From positions 248,001-312,000 of the forward strand of contig NZ_JAQFII010000002.1 in NCBI RefSeq assembly GCF_029504575.1: 64,000 bases of DNA. The letters run 5' to 3'. The notes beneath the pieces are model-generated. The model did no database searches and was not told the DNA's origin. It saw only the letters and a program-made list of their open reading frames with translations. Positions 44,809 through 54,188 of the stretch are shown here, piece by piece. The stretch comes from Streptomyces sp. SPB162. Its GTDB lineage: Bacteria > Actinomycetota > Actinomycetes > Streptomycetales > Streptomycetaceae. How positions within the stretch are numbered: the stretch's first letter is position 1; each line of letters begins with the position of its first letter. A program made the position numbers and the translations under genes.

Positions 44809-47565
44809 ATGCAGGTAACACGCCGCCGGCGGCGTGCCGAGAGGGCCCGTTTCGGCTTTCTCGGCAGACGGATGAACCGCCGCATACCCCTGGTGACCGT
44901 GGGCGTCACCGCTGTCGCGGTCGCCGCCGCCGGCACGGCTTTCGCCCAGACGCACCAGTTCGGCACCGATCAGGTCGGCCAGACCACCGATCGGGGCCAG
45001 GTCATCTCCAGCGACCAGTACATCGCCCCGTACGGCGACCGCCTGGTCGTCAACAACGGCAAGATCATGTCGTCCTCCGTCAGCCCGGACGGCACGCACC
45101 TCGCGGCCTCGGTCACCGACGGTGGCAGCGCGCTGTCCATCGTGGACCTGAAGAGCTGGAAGGTGCAGCAACTCGTCGGCGCCTCCGCGTCATCGATCCC
45201 GCGCATCGGCGGCAATGACGTGGGTCAGGAGGGCCCCACGTACTCGCCCGACGGTTCGCAGCTGTGGCTGGGCCAGACAAACGGCTACACCAGGTTCACC
45301 GTGAACCCGGACGGCAGCGTCGCCAACCCGACATCCATCCCGATCCCGGCGGACGGGCCCCGACACGCCCTGGTGGGCGAGGCGGTGTTCTCGCCCGACG
45401 GTTCCACCGTGTACTCGGTGGTCAACGGCCAGAACCGGGTGGTCGCCATCAACGCGGCGACCGGGGCGATCCAGCAGAGCTGGGCCGTGGGCAACGCACC
45501 GCGCGACATGGTCCGGGTCGGCACCAAGCTCTACGTCAGCAACGAGGGCGGGCGTCCGGCGAGGCCCGGCGAGACCACCGTCAACTCCTACAACACCCAG
45601 GTCCCGGCCAGTCCGGTGACCGCTGCCACCACCACCGGCACGGTCAGCGTCATCGACGTGGCGAACCCGGCCGCCGCGGTCGCGAGCATCGACGTCGGTC
45701 TGCACCCGACCGCCCTGTACGTCAAGAAGCGGGCGCTGTTCGTCACCAACACCGCCACGAACGACGTGTCGGTCATCGACACCGCCAGGAACAAGGTCGT
45801 GCAGACCATCGCCACCCGGCCGTGGCCGGAGGCGTCGGTGGGCTATGAGCCCAACGGGGTGACACTCACCGACGACGGCCACCTGCTGGTGACGCTCGGC
45901 CCCGCCAACGCGGTCGCCGTCTACCGGTACACGACGCCGCAGGAGCCGGTCGGCTACATCGGCCTGCTCCCGACGGACTACTTCCCCGCGGAGGTCGCCA
46001 CGGTCGGCAACCAGGTGCTGATCTCCAACACCCGGGGTGTCGACGCCCGCCGCCCCACCGGCAGCGCCGGGCACGCCACCCACGACACGACGTCGAGCGT
46101 GCAGCGGTTCACGCTGCCGAAGGACCGCGTCATCAAGTCCGAGACGGCCAAGGTCTTCCGGCAGAACGGCTGGAACAACGGCGCGGTCACACTGGCCAAG
46201 GGCAAGGGCCATGCGAAGCCGGTGCCTGTTCCCGTGCGGCTCGGCGACCCCTCGACGATCAAACACGTCTTCCTGATCGTCAAGGAGAACCGGACCTACG
46301 ACCAGGTCCTCGGTGACATCCCGGCGGGCAACGGCGAACCGTCGCTGACGCAGTTCGGCGAGAACGTGACGCCGAACCAGCACGCGCTGGCGCGACAGTT
46401 CGGGCTGTACGACAACACCTACGACATCGGCACGAACTCCGCCGAGGGCCACAACTGGCTGATGCAGGCCGACAATCCGGAGTACACCGAGTCCTCGGCA
46501 GGCGAGTACCAGCGCAGCTACGACACCGAGGACGACGCGCTCGGCCACCAGCGGAGCGGCTTCATCTGGACCGGTGCGCAGGCGGCCGGCAAGTCCGTGC
46601 GCGACTTCGGCGAGTTCCAGCAGTTCCTGACCAAGCCGACGGGCGCGAACTGGCCGAACCTGTACTGCGACACCAAGAACATGGCGGCCACCGGGCAGGA
46701 CACCGCCTACCCCCTGGTCTCGTCCTCGCCGATCCCGTCGCTCAACGACGTTTCGGTGCACGGCTTCCCGAAGTTCGACACCAGCGTCCCGGACATCTAC
46801 CGGTACGAGATCTGGAAGCGTGACTTCGAGAAGAACGGCCCGGCGAACCTGAACATGTTCTGGCTCTCCAGCGACCACACCGGTGGTCCGGTGAACGCGC
46901 CCGCCCAGGTCGCGGACAACGACCTCGCGACCGGCAAGATGATCGACGAGATCTCACACAGTCCGTACTGGAAGGACTCGGCGATCTTCGTGCTCGAGGA
47001 CGACTCCCAGGCCGGTCTCGACCACGTCGACGGCCACCGCGCCCCGATCCAGATCATCAGCCCCTGGGCCGGCCACGGGGTCGTGGACAGCCGCTACTAC
47101 TCGCAGATCACGGTGATCCGCACCATCGAGCAGATCCTCGGGATCCACCCGATGAACCAGAAGGACAGCGCGGCCAGCCCGATGACCGGGGCGTTCACCA
47201 GGAAGGCAGACTTCACCCCGTTCACGGCGCTGCCCAACCGGACCTCGCTCACCGCCGGTCTGCCCACCCCGCCCTCGTGCGGCGCGGACACCCCGACGGC
47301 GCAGAACCCGCGTGCGGCGGCCGTGCCGTCGGCGACGGTACCGGCGGACCAACGGGACGTCGCGGCGAAGTGGGAGCAGTGGAAGTCGCAGCAGCGGTTG
47401 ACCGGCCCGGACGCCAAGCCCGACTTCGCCAACCCGGCACAGATGAACCACTTCACGTGGTACCAGACGGACGGGTGGACGAAGCCGTACCCCGGTGAGG
47501 ACCGGATCTACGCGCCGCAGGACGTGCCGGGCGCGTACATCCCGTCGGCGGAGTCCGACGGCTGA
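44809..47565 (+). CDS. Secreted beta-propeller-phosphoesterase (phospholipase C/acid phosphatase family)
   Basis: A 918-residue exported protein. The N-terminus is basic and followed by a hydrophobic stretch and AFA cleavage site, whether it starts at ATG 44809 (AAGGGA upstream) or at the internal ATG 44872. Residues about 80-460 form a YVTN/YNCE-like beta-propeller (SPDGSTVYSVVNGQNR, VTNTATNDVSVIDTARN). Residues about 480-800 carry the phosphoesterase domain (KHVFLIVKENRTYDQVLGD, GTNSAEGHNW, DDSQAGLDHVDGHR). Such proteins release phosphate from extracellular organophosphates. It follows module 3 ABC genes by four bases, so it appears to be in that operon. Confidence 0.85.
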   Translation: MQVTRRRRRAERARFGFLGRRMNRRIPLVTVGVTAVAVAAAGTAFAQTHQFGTDQVGQTTDRGQVISSDQYIAPYGDRLVVNNGKIMSSSVSPDGTHLAASVTDGGSALSIVDLKSWKVQQLVGASASSIPRIGGNDVGQEGPTYSPDGSQLWLGQTNGYTRFTVNPDGSVANPTSIPIPADGPRHALVGEAVFSPDGSTVYSVVNGQNRVVAINAATGAIQQSWAVGNAPRDMVRVGTKLYVSNEGGRPARPGETTVNSYNTQVPASPVTAATTTGTVSVIDVANPAAAVASIDVGLHPTALYVKKRALFVTNTATNDVSVIDTARNKVVQTIATRPWPEASVGYEPNGVTLTDDGHLLVTLGPANAVAVYRYTTPQEPVGYIGLLPTDYFPAEVATVGNQVLISNTRGVDARRPTGSAGHATHDTTSSVQRFTLPKDRVIKSETAKVFRQNGWNNGAVTLAKGKGHAKPVPVPVRLGDPSTIKHVFLIVKENRTYDQVLGDIPAGNGEPSLTQFGENVTPNQHALARQFGLYDNTYDIGTNSAEGHNWLMQADNPEYTESSAGEYQRSYDTEDDALGHQRSGFIWTGAQAAGKSVRDFGEFQQFLTKPTGANWPNLYCDTKNMAATGQDTAYPLVSSSPIPSLNDVSVHGFPKFDTSVPDIYRYEIWKRDFEKNGPANLNMFWLSSDHTGGPVNAPAQVADNDLATGKMIDEISHSPYWKDSAIFVLEDDSQAGLDHVDGHRAPIQIISPWAGHGVVDSRYYSQITVIRTIEQILGIHPMNQKDSAASPMTGAFTRKADFTPFTALPNRTSLTAGLPTPPSCGADTPTAQNPRAAAVPSATVPADQRDVAAKWEQWKSQQRLTGPDAKPDFANPAQMNHFTWYQTDGWTKPYPGEDRIYAPQDVPGAYIPSAESDG

Positions 47566-47587
47566 CGCCGCTGATCGCCTCGACCAA

Positions 47588-47623
47588 CCGCCCCTGGCCG
47601 GTCTCACCACACGCCAGGGGCGG
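47588..47623. terminator. Bidirectional hairpin terminator
   Basis: CCGCCCCTGGC pairs perfectly with GCCAGGGGCGG over 11 bp around a 14-base loop. It lies between the convergent phosphoesterase and luciferase-domain genes. Confidence 0.7.
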
Positions 47624-47664
47624 CGGGCGCGACGCCGGCCCGAACGCTGAGGCGTCGTGCCGCG

Positions 47665-48049
47665 TTATGCCCGGTGCCCCGCTGGGATGATCGAGATGTG
47701 GTCCAGGTTGCACACCCCGGCATCGGCACCGGCCACGCGGTCGGTCTGGGCCCGCAGCGCGACGCTGGCCAGGGTGACCACCAGGTCCGCGTCTCGGGCA
47801 CCCCCCAGAACCACGCTCACCCACCCCGAACCCGGGACCAGGCGCAACGCGGTGGAGTGCCCCAGTTCCTCACGCAAGCGCTCGATCGCGGGTCGGCCCA
47901 GGTACAGGTCCGCCTGCCGTTCGGAGTGGAAGTGGGCGATCTCCCCACCATCGGCCAGTACAGCCGTCCCCGTACCGCACCGGGCCGGGGCCGCGGACAT
48001 ACCCGGGCCACGCCATCAGGTCTTCCAGAGCACGACGCGCAGATGCCAT
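47665..48049 (-). pseudogene. Luciferase-domain (DUF5519-type) protein, frame broken as sequenced
   Basis: Two frames together give a protein of about 127 residues: MASARRALEDLMAWPG, then a shift at the CCCGGG site (48002-48007), then ARCGTGTAVLADGGEIAHFHSE and RPAIERLREELGHSTALRLVPGSGWVSV. The family is the small luciferase-domain proteins of unknown function common in actinobacteria. Removing one base restores a continuous chain, so a sequencing error is likely. The ATG at 48049 or GTG at 48055 can serve as start. Confidence 0.65.
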
Positions 48050-48177
48050 GCCCACATCCTCAACTGTTCGCCCTCGCTGCCGCTACCCCCCGGGCGCAGC
48101 GGGTGCGACCGCGGTCAGGACGTGATCCGGCCGTCCGGTCTCGTGGCCCCGCGCCGATCGCGCCGGCGGAGGGCGCC

Positions 48178-49941
48178 TCAGGCGCTTTCGACCCAGCCGA
48201 GGGTGAAGCCGGTGTAGACGATGCCGCCGGCATTGCTCTCGTAGAGGTCCCCCACGGTGCCGTCGTTGAGCACGGCGGTGGTGGAGTAGCCGCCGCTGCC
48301 GGCCTTGAGGACCACCTCGTGCGGCCAGCCGGCGCCGTCGTCGTGGCTGATCCGCACGGTGATGTCCCGCCGGGTGCTCTGTCCGGCCGCGTTGCTGAGG
48401 ATCGCGGTCGCGGTCAGCAGCGGATGGCCGGCGGCGTCGACCTCGGTGGGCTTGAGGTAGGACACCTCGTCGCCGTTGCACGCGGGGTCGAGCAGCCCGG
48501 AGTTCCAGGCGGCGCCGTAGGCGGAGGCGACGTCGGCGGCTCCGGTGTCGCTCGCGGTGGTGTACCAGCGGTTGCCGCCCGCGTCGGCGCGCAGGTTCTG
48601 CACCACCTTGCCTGTGCTGCGCTGGATGGTCTTGCTCTCGTTGAAGCCGACCGCGGCGGACGCGCCCGCCCGCCAGGTCACGCCGTGGTCGTCGGAGTAG
48701 ATGTTCGAGGCGTGGTCGCCGGCGGCGTCGTGGTAGACCATCGGCTGGGCCAGCCGGCCCGACGCGAGTTGGACGCCGTGCCCGGAGGCGGCGAGCATCC
48801 CCGCCCAGCCGGCCTGGCGCACCTGCGGGTTGAGGTCGACGGGGGCGCTCCAGCTCGCCCCGGCGTCGGTGGAGGTGATGTAGCGGATGTGGGTGTTGGT
48901 GGTGGCCGTCGCGGTGGTGTCGCCGGCGGTGGAGCCGGTGTAGCCGACGCCGACTTTCGGGGCGTAGGTGAAGAAGCAGTAGACGGTGCCGGTGGTGCGG
49001 TCCACCAGCAGGCTGGAGTCGCCGTAACCCTCGCCGGTGGTGGGCGCGTGCGCGATGATCGCGGGGGCGGTGAAGGTGGCACCGCCGTCGGTGCTGCGGG
49101 ACATGGCGATCTGGATGTTGTTGGTGCCGCCGCCGAGGTCGGAGTTCCCGTCGACGCGGGCGTCCATGGTGGCGATGACGGTACCGGAGCCGGTGACCGC
49201 CAGCGCGGGGATGCGCACCGATTTCGCGGTCCCGTCGTACCGGCCGCCCGCGCCGTTCAGGCCGGTGATGATCGTGCCCGTGGTCAGCAGGGACCGGGCG
49301 TTCATACCAGGGGTCCCGGGGGCGGTCCCGCAGGTGGCGGTCCCGGACTCGTGGTGGCTCCAGGAGCCGGCGGTGGTGTCGAAGGTGTACGGGGTGCCGT
49401 TGGGGACCGTCCAGAGCAGACTGGTGTCGCCGGACATGGCCGGCACGGTGACCGTCCAGGGGGAACCGGATCGGCCGGGCCAGGCGACGGAGAAGGTAGG
49501 GGCGCCCGCGGTGCGGTTGTCGAGCGTCATCCGCAACCGGTGCGCCGCGGGTGCCGATCCGTCCGCGTTGCGCGGGCAGTCCATGCTGACCAGGGCGTGC
49601 AGGGCCGTGGAGCAGTCCAGGGTGCCGCCGACGGTGTCGTCGTAGCCCTGAGGGGTGGTGGTGTGCAGGGTGTAGGCGGTGCCGGAGGGCTTGGAGAAGG
49701 AGAAGTGGCCGCTGTCGCGCGCGGCGACCCGCGCGGACCACGTGCCCGTGCCCGGCCAGTCCACGGTGAACGTGGTCGGTTGCGCGGTGTCGTTGACGAC
49801 GGTCTCCTGGATCCGGCCGCCCGAGGCGCAGTCCTGGGAGACGACGGCCGACTGGCCGGCGGTGGCGGCGTGGGCGGGCAGCGCCACGCTCGTGACGCCC
49901 AGCGCCAGGGCGAGGACGGCGGATCCGGTGGGACGTGCCAC
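48178..49941 (-). CDS. Secreted exo-alpha-sialidase (BNR/Asp-box protein)
   Basis: A 587-residue exported protein. The GTG at 49941 has GAGGAG five bases upstream, and the signal peptide ends near LPAHAATA. Residues about 40-210 contain two beta-sandwich repeats, each with paired cysteines (QDCASGG, LDCSTAL; MDCPRNA, ATCGTAP). The C-terminal six-bladed domain has the RIP motif (SVRIPALAV) with Arg in the active-site position. Asp boxes include SRSTDGGATF, STDAGASW and SDDHGVTW. These features fit a GH33 sialidase acting on host or environmental glycans. Confidence 0.85.
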   Translation of the reverse strand: MARPTGSAVLALALGVTSVALPAHAATAGQSAVVSQDCASGGRIQETVVNDTAQPTTFTVDWPGTGTWSARVAARDSGHFSFSKPSGTAYTLHTTTPQGYDDTVGGTLDCSTALHALVSMDCPRNADGSAPAAHRLRMTLDNRTAGAPTFSVAWPGRSGSPWTVTVPAMSGDTSLLWTVPNGTPYTFDTTAGSWSHHESGTATCGTAPGTPGMNARSLLTTGTIITGLNGAGGRYDGTAKSVRIPALAVTGSGTVIATMDARVDGNSDLGGGTNNIQIAMSRSTDGGATFTAPAIIAHAPTTGEGYGDSSLLVDRTTGTVYCFFTYAPKVGVGYTGSTAGDTTATATTNTHIRYITSTDAGASWSAPVDLNPQVRQAGWAGMLAASGHGVQLASGRLAQPMVYHDAAGDHASNIYSDDHGVTWRAGASAAVGFNESKTIQRSTGKVVQNLRADAGGNRWYTTASDTGAADVASAYGAAWNSGLLDPACNGDEVSYLKPTEVDAAGHPLLTATAILSNAAGQSTRRDITVRISHDDGAGWPHEVVLKAGSGGYSTTAVLNDGTVGDLYESNAGGIVYTGFTLGWVESA

Positions 49942-50580
49942 GGGGTACTCCTCATGGAGAATCGACACTGGAGACGGCGGGGGCGCGGCCACGGAGAAGC
50001 CCGCTCCGGCGCGGTCCGGCGCGGCGCGAGGTGCTCCAGGACCTCGCTATACGGAGTAGGCGCCGAGTTCCCGACGCCACGCCGCACCCGACGCGCCGTT
50101 TCCGTGCGACATCGTGGACAGCCCACCGCCCCGGCCGTCCCCGTGTGAGGTGTCGGCCACCGCTCCACACCTCCGCAGTGCGATTCCGAAACTGACCGAC
50201 GCCCTGGGGCCGCGGGTGAACACCGGAGGTCCTACCCGGCGGACGCGCTCGTCGCGTGCGGTGCCTGTTCGACGGTGTCGGCGAGCACGAAGGCCCCGCC
50301 GTAGCACCCGGCGCGTCGCCATGAGAGGCGGCTGCCGGTGGTGAACCGGTCCGCGGAGGGCGCACGGGTGGTCGAAACGATGCACGACGCGCCCTTCACC
50401 ACTGACCGGGCGCGGTATACGGGCGACCGCCGTGGGCAGGGTGATGAAGCATGCCATCGTGATAGCGCGCCGGCATGCGGGTGAACATCCCGGCTGCGGG
50501 TACCGCATGCCGCTCACACCCGCCGAGACCTTGTCGACGACGCACCCCGATGCGGGGGTGCCCATGCTGGAGTCGCCCCC
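49942..50580. other. Long intergenic region without a clear gene
   Basis: About 640 bp between the sialidase and the small zinc-ribbon ORF. Open frames cross it, but none shows a convincing start, domain or composition. It marks the boundary between the sialidase and the biosynthetic region. Confidence 0.4.
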
Positions 50581-50697
50581 GTGGTCATCACCGTCGCCCG
50601 TATCACCCGCGCACCGGCACTCAAGGCATGCCCCGGCTGCGGGGCCTGGTGCCCCGACCTCCGCAACGTCTGCCGGGCCTGCGGCCACCCGTTCTGA
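50581..50697 (+). CDS. Small zinc-ribbon protein
   Basis: A 38-codon ORF starts with GTG at 50581, with GGAG eight bases upstream. It encodes ACPGCGAWCPDLRNVCRACG, with the two CxxC(G) knuckles of a zinc ribbon, then a short tail. Small zinc-ribbon proteins of this kind are common and often unannotated. Function unknown. It is convergent with the YbaK-type gene. Confidence 0.45.
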   Translation: MVITVARITRAPALKACPGCGAWCPDLRNVCRACGHPF

Positions 50698-50800
50698 CCC
50701 CCGGGACCTCGATCGGGGTGCAAGGGGCGTCCGCTGCGGCGCCTGCCGTCGTGCCTCGACGAAACGGGGCACAACGGCAGGCTGGGGCACAGGCTTCGGT

Positions 50801-51334
50801 TCAGTCGGCGAGAACGGCGGCCCGCTCCGCGATGGCCTCGGTGCGGGGCTCCGCTATCCGTAGGTAGTCGCGCACGTCCAGGGCCACGGACAGGTCCAGG
50901 TCGGCCGCGTTGAAGAAGATCTCCTCGTGTTCCAGCAGGGCCGGGTCGACGACGAGTTCCAGCGCGGGATCGAAGGAGAAGGGCACGATGGCACCGCTGA
51001 CGCAGCCGGACAGGCGCTCGGCGGTTGCGCGGTCGGCGAAGGACGCGTCCCGTGCCTCCCACAGCTCCCGGATCCTGCCCAGGTCGACCCGACGGTCACC
51101 GGGCACGACGGCCAGGACGTAGTGGGAGCTCTTCTTGGTCACCTTCACCCGTACGACGATGCATTTCGCCGCCTGCTCCACCGGATGCCCGCGCAGGGCG
51201 CTGGCCAGGTCGGTCCTGCCCTCGGGCGCGTGCTCGATCCGTCGGAAGCGGGCGTTGTGGACGGTGAGGAGGTCGAGGAGACGAGCGCGTGCGGTGCGGT
51301 CGGCGGTAGCGGGCTGAATCAGTGTGTCGCTCAT
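50801..51334 (-). CDS. YbaK/EbsC-type aminoacyl-tRNA deacylase
   Basis: A 177-residue trans-editing-type protein. The conserved QAAKCIVVRVK segment carries the family Lys (Lys57) and GCVSGAIVPFSF follows at about residue 108. In the family these proteins hydrolyse mischarged tRNAs such as Cys- or Ala-tRNA(Pro). Here it is the last gene of a biosynthetic operon, and its ATG overlaps the oxygenase stop (ATGA). It could protect the producer from charging of a toxic amino acid product or could act on a pathway aminoacyl ester. Confidence 0.8.
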   Translation of the reverse strand: MSDTLIQPATADRTARARLLDLLTVHNARFRRIEHAPEGRTDLASALRGHPVEQAAKCIVVRVKVTKKSSHYVLAVVPGDRRVDLGRIRELWEARDASFADRATAERLSGCVSGAIVPFSFDPALELVVDPALLEHEEIFFNAADLDLSVALDVRDYLRIAEPRTEAIAERAAVLAD

Positions 51335-52141
51335 CCCCAGACCATCGCGGAGTCCAGTTGGTTGTCGGCAAAGCCGAAGAAGAATCCCATGGTCAGCCGA
51401 TCGGAGCCGCCGACCCGCTCGATGGAGTGGTAGCGGGTCGGGTTGATCAGGTAGACGTCGCCGGCCTGCGGCTTGAACTCGTGGCACGGGTGGCCGTCCA
51501 CCACGGGCCTCGTCGTAGCCGAGCCCGCCGGCGATCTTGTACCGTTCGTCGGCCGGTTCCCAGGCGTGCTGGTAGATGCGCAGCTCACCGCCCTCGTCGC
51601 ACTCCTGAAGGCACACCACACAGCTCAGCTGGTAGGCGAGGTCGGCCAGGACCAGGCCGGTGCCCTCGGCGTCGCGCATGATGTTGTCGTTGTGCAGGGG
51701 GTTGCGCACGCCGTCGGCGTGGATGCGGACGACCGAGGCGGCGTAGTCCCGGCCGTCGGACTCCCGGGCCGGTTCCATCGAGTCGAGCCCGAAGGCCTCG
51801 CACAGGGCGGAGCGGACCTGCTCGTTGAGGTCGAACCCGACCTCGTCGAGCATCGTCTTGGCCTGCTCCGCTTCGGTGAAGTAGGCCCCTGGCTCCGCCA
51901 GGTACTTGGCGAGGTAGGGACCGATGGTGGTCAGGCTGCCGTTGGCGTAGGCGGTCGTGGACGCGTTGGCGAAGAGCTTGCCGACCCGCTCCAGATTGTC
52001 CGTGAAGGCCTCCGCGGGCAACAGGTTGCGCAGGACGACGACGGCTATGTCCCCCTCGGCGAGCCGGCGCAGCAGGCCGGCGTCCGGACGGCCGGCGCTC
52101 GCGTCGACGACGACTCTCGACCAGGACCCGGTGGGTGTCAT
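51331..52141 (-). pseudogene. Fe(II)/2-oxoglutarate-dependent oxygenase, frameshifted as sequenced
   Basis: Two frames together form an oxygenase of about 270 residues. The first runs from ATG 52141 (AAGGAG upstream) to about residue 211. The second gives VVDGHPCHEFKPQAGDVYLI, NPTRYHSIERVGG and a normal end at 51331. The likely iron ligands are His150 and Asp152 in PLHNDN, with the distal His in RYHSIERV and a nearby Arg for 2-oxoglutarate. His141/Asp143 (IHADG) is a second HxD candidate. The shift is at 51505-51509 (GGGCC), and one added base restores the protein. It probably hydroxylates a pathway intermediate or peptide. Confidence 0.7.
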
Positions 52142-52152
52142 GACGATCTCCT

Positions 52153-52887
52153 TCACGTGTACGAGAGTTCGGTCTCGGCGGAGGTGAACTGGAAGGCGTG
52201 AACGGTGTGGGGTGCGAGCGGTTCCCACTGGTCGGCCGGCGCGAGGTCGGGGATCACCTCGGAGGCGATCACCGTCAGGTCGGGGGTTCGCAGCCGGTGC
52301 ATGCCGAAGTAGCGCGGTGAGCCGGCGCCCTGGGGCGTCCAGTGGATGACGTGGGCCGCCCGCGGGCTGATCGCGATGGCGTTGCCCGAACTGCCGCCGG
52401 GCGGGATGGCGTCGAGCCGCCGCAGGGTTCCCTCCGCGTCGAGTGCCTCGGTGCCGGCGGGGATCACGTAGTCGAAGTACTCGCGGGAGTCGAAGTCGGA
52501 CGACTCCAGGTCGAGCAGGCGGTGGACCGTGGGCAGGAACCCGTTGTGCATGAAGTACCAGGGGGACTCGCCGTCCCGGTACAGGGGGTGTGTGAACGCC
52601 GGCCCGTGGTTGCGGGAGAGCGTCGCGTGCCGCGCGTGGATCGCGAGCAGGTCGGTCGACACGTCCCCGACCGGTGACTCCTGCCAGCTGTCCCCGAGCG
52701 GGCGCACGTCCCGGTGGACGCCGAGTCCGTGCGGCGCCCCGCTCTCCCGCCACACCGCCCCCCAGCCGTTGGGGTGGACGTCCGTGGGCCCGTCGTGGTC
52801 GGCGGTGCGGCCGCAGCTCATGGCGACGGCCGCGTCCAGCATCGCCTGGGCGGAGAAGCGGCCCTGAGCAAGGATGAGACGGCACAT
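52153..52887 (-). CDS. Stand-alone class II glutamine amidotransferase
   Basis: A 244-residue Ntn-type glutaminase domain (GATase_6/EgtC-like). Cys2 follows the initiator Met (MCRLILAQG) and would be the catalytic N-terminal nucleophile after Met removal. Conserved support residues are in AIHARHATLS (Arg86) and FMHNGFLP (Asn115-Gly116 oxyanion pair). There is no synthetase domain in the same chain. The PP-loop ATPase encoded two genes upstream could be the synthetase partner, as in split asparagine-synthetase-like systems. It would supply ammonia for amide or amidine formation. Confidence 0.85.
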   Translation of the reverse strand: MCRLILAQGRFSAQAMLDAAVAMSCGRTADHDGPTDVHPNGWGAVWRESGAPHGLGVHRDVRPLGDSWQESPVGDVSTDLLAIHARHATLSRNHGPAFTHPLYRDGESPWYFMHNGFLPTVHRLLDLESSDFDSREYFDYVIPAGTEALDAEGTLRRLDAIPPGGSSGNAIAISPRAAHVIHWTPQGAGSPRYFGMHRLRTPDLTVIASEVIPDLAPADQWEPLAPHTVHAFQFTSAETELSYT

Positions 52888-52895
52888 GGGGAGGA

Positions 52896-54188
52896 TCAGC
52901 CTCGCAATCGGGTGGCGACGAGCGATTCCAGGAGGACGCGGACCTGTGTCGGACCGTCGCCCACGGCCACGACCCGGGCTTTCGCGCCGATGTGCCGCGA
53001 CAGGTCGGAGGCGAGCAGTTCACGTTCGTCCGCGCTGAGTTCGTCGTACGGTGGCGGGGGCGGCGACGGCACGAGCTCGATGCCGGGGTCCGAGGCGGCC
53101 AGCGCCCTCGCGGCCGCCAGTTCCTCGTCCGAGACGACGGAGACCTGGCCGGCCGCCCCACCGGAGGCTGCGGGCAGCACCGGGGACGTGCGATCCAGCT
53201 GGACCTGGAAGACCAGTTCGGCCCACCGGATCCCGGTGGCCCGCTCGACGAGCGCCACCAGTCCCCCGCCGGACAGCCGGAATCCCATCTCGACGAAGAC
53301 GGGTCCCTCGGGACCCTGCAGGACGTCGATGTGGAACGGGCCCTCGGAGTATCCGACGGCCGCCAGGCAGCGGTCGGCGAGCTCGCGCAGTTCGCCGTCC
53401 GCGCCGGCGCCGTGGGTGGCGATGTGGCCCACCTCGCGGAAGCCGGTGAGCGCGGGTGCGTCCGGCACTTCCTCGAGCGCGGTGATCTTCTCGCACACGC
53501 TCAGGAGCAGCGCCCGGCCGTCGACCGCGACGCCCTGCAGCGAGACCTCGGGTCCCTTGACGAACTCCTCGGCCATGACGGCGCCGAAGGCACCGCCACC
53601 GTAGTTGCGCCGGTCCCGCAGGTCCGCCAGGGCCCGGCGTACTCCCGCCGCGTCGTTCACGAGCGTGACGCCCAGGCCGCCACCGCCGTCGACGGGCTTG
53701 ACGACCTGGGGGTAGCCGAGGTCGTCGGCCCGTTCGGCGTCGTGGAGCCCGAGTGTGAGGAACCGGGGCTGGAGCACGGAGGGCGCCGAGCTCACGAGCA
53801 GCGCCCGTTGCCGTGCCTTGTCCGGTGGGGAGAACGTGATGCCCGCGTGCGGCCAGGGCGCCACCCGCAGGGCGCGTGCCACCTCGAAGGCCGCGTACAC
53901 ATAGCGTTCGAAGCCGGTGAGGAGTAGACGGGGCCGGATGCCGGCCGCGTCGAGGGCGGCCCGCACCTGCTCGGGGTCCTCGGGCCGCTCCACCGGGAGT
54001 TCCAGATCGAAGGGCTGCCGGCCGAGCAGCCCGCGCCAGCGCAGATACGCCGCGGTCTCCACCAGGACCGCCCGCATGCCGCGGCTTCGGGCACAGTCCA
54101 GATACGGGTCGAGGCCGTCGCGCGTGGCCCCGAGTTGAACGAAGTCGCCGGCCGGCCGCGGCGACGGGTCGTCGTGCGGCACGTTCAC
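52896..54188 (-). CDS. ATP-grasp carboxylate-amine ligase
   Basis: A 430-residue ATP-grasp enzyme. The ATP-binding elements are visible: YPQVVKPVDGGGGLGVTLV (about residue 155-175), VMAEEFVKGPEVSLQGVAVDG, and the Mg-binding HIDVLQGPEGPVFVEMGFRLSGGG region, described by position (about 285-310). Such ligases join a carboxylate to an amine via an acyl phosphate, often making dipeptides. It starts at GTG 54188, overlapping the PP-loop gene stop. Tissue of neighbouring genes suggests peptide or amide bond formation in a natural product. Confidence 0.88.
   Translation of the reverse strand: MNVPHDDPSPRPAGDFVQLGATRDGLDPYLDCARSRGMRAVLVETAAYLRWRGLLGRQPFDLELPVERPEDPEQVRAALDAAGIRPRLLLTGFERYVYAAFEVARALRVAPWPHAGITFSPPDKARQRALLVSSAPSVLQPRFLTLGLHDAERADDLGYPQVVKPVDGGGGLGVTLVNDAAGVRRALADLRDRRNYGGGAFGAVMAEEFVKGPEVSLQGVAVDGRALLLSVCEKITALEEVPDAPALTGFREVGHIATHGAGADGELRELADRCLAAVGYSEGPFHIDVLQGPEGPVFVEMGFRLSGGGLVALVERATGIRWAELVFQVQLDRTSPVLPAASGGAAGQVSVVSDEELAAARALAASDPGIELVPSPPPPPYDELSADERELLASDLSRHIGAKARVVAVGDGPTQVRVLLESLVATRLRG

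Noticed and set aside
49942..50790. A minus-strand frame of about 250 codons between sialidase and zinc-ribbon gene
   Set aside because: No domain, no ribosome-binding site, and it runs antisense through the zinc-ribbon ORF.
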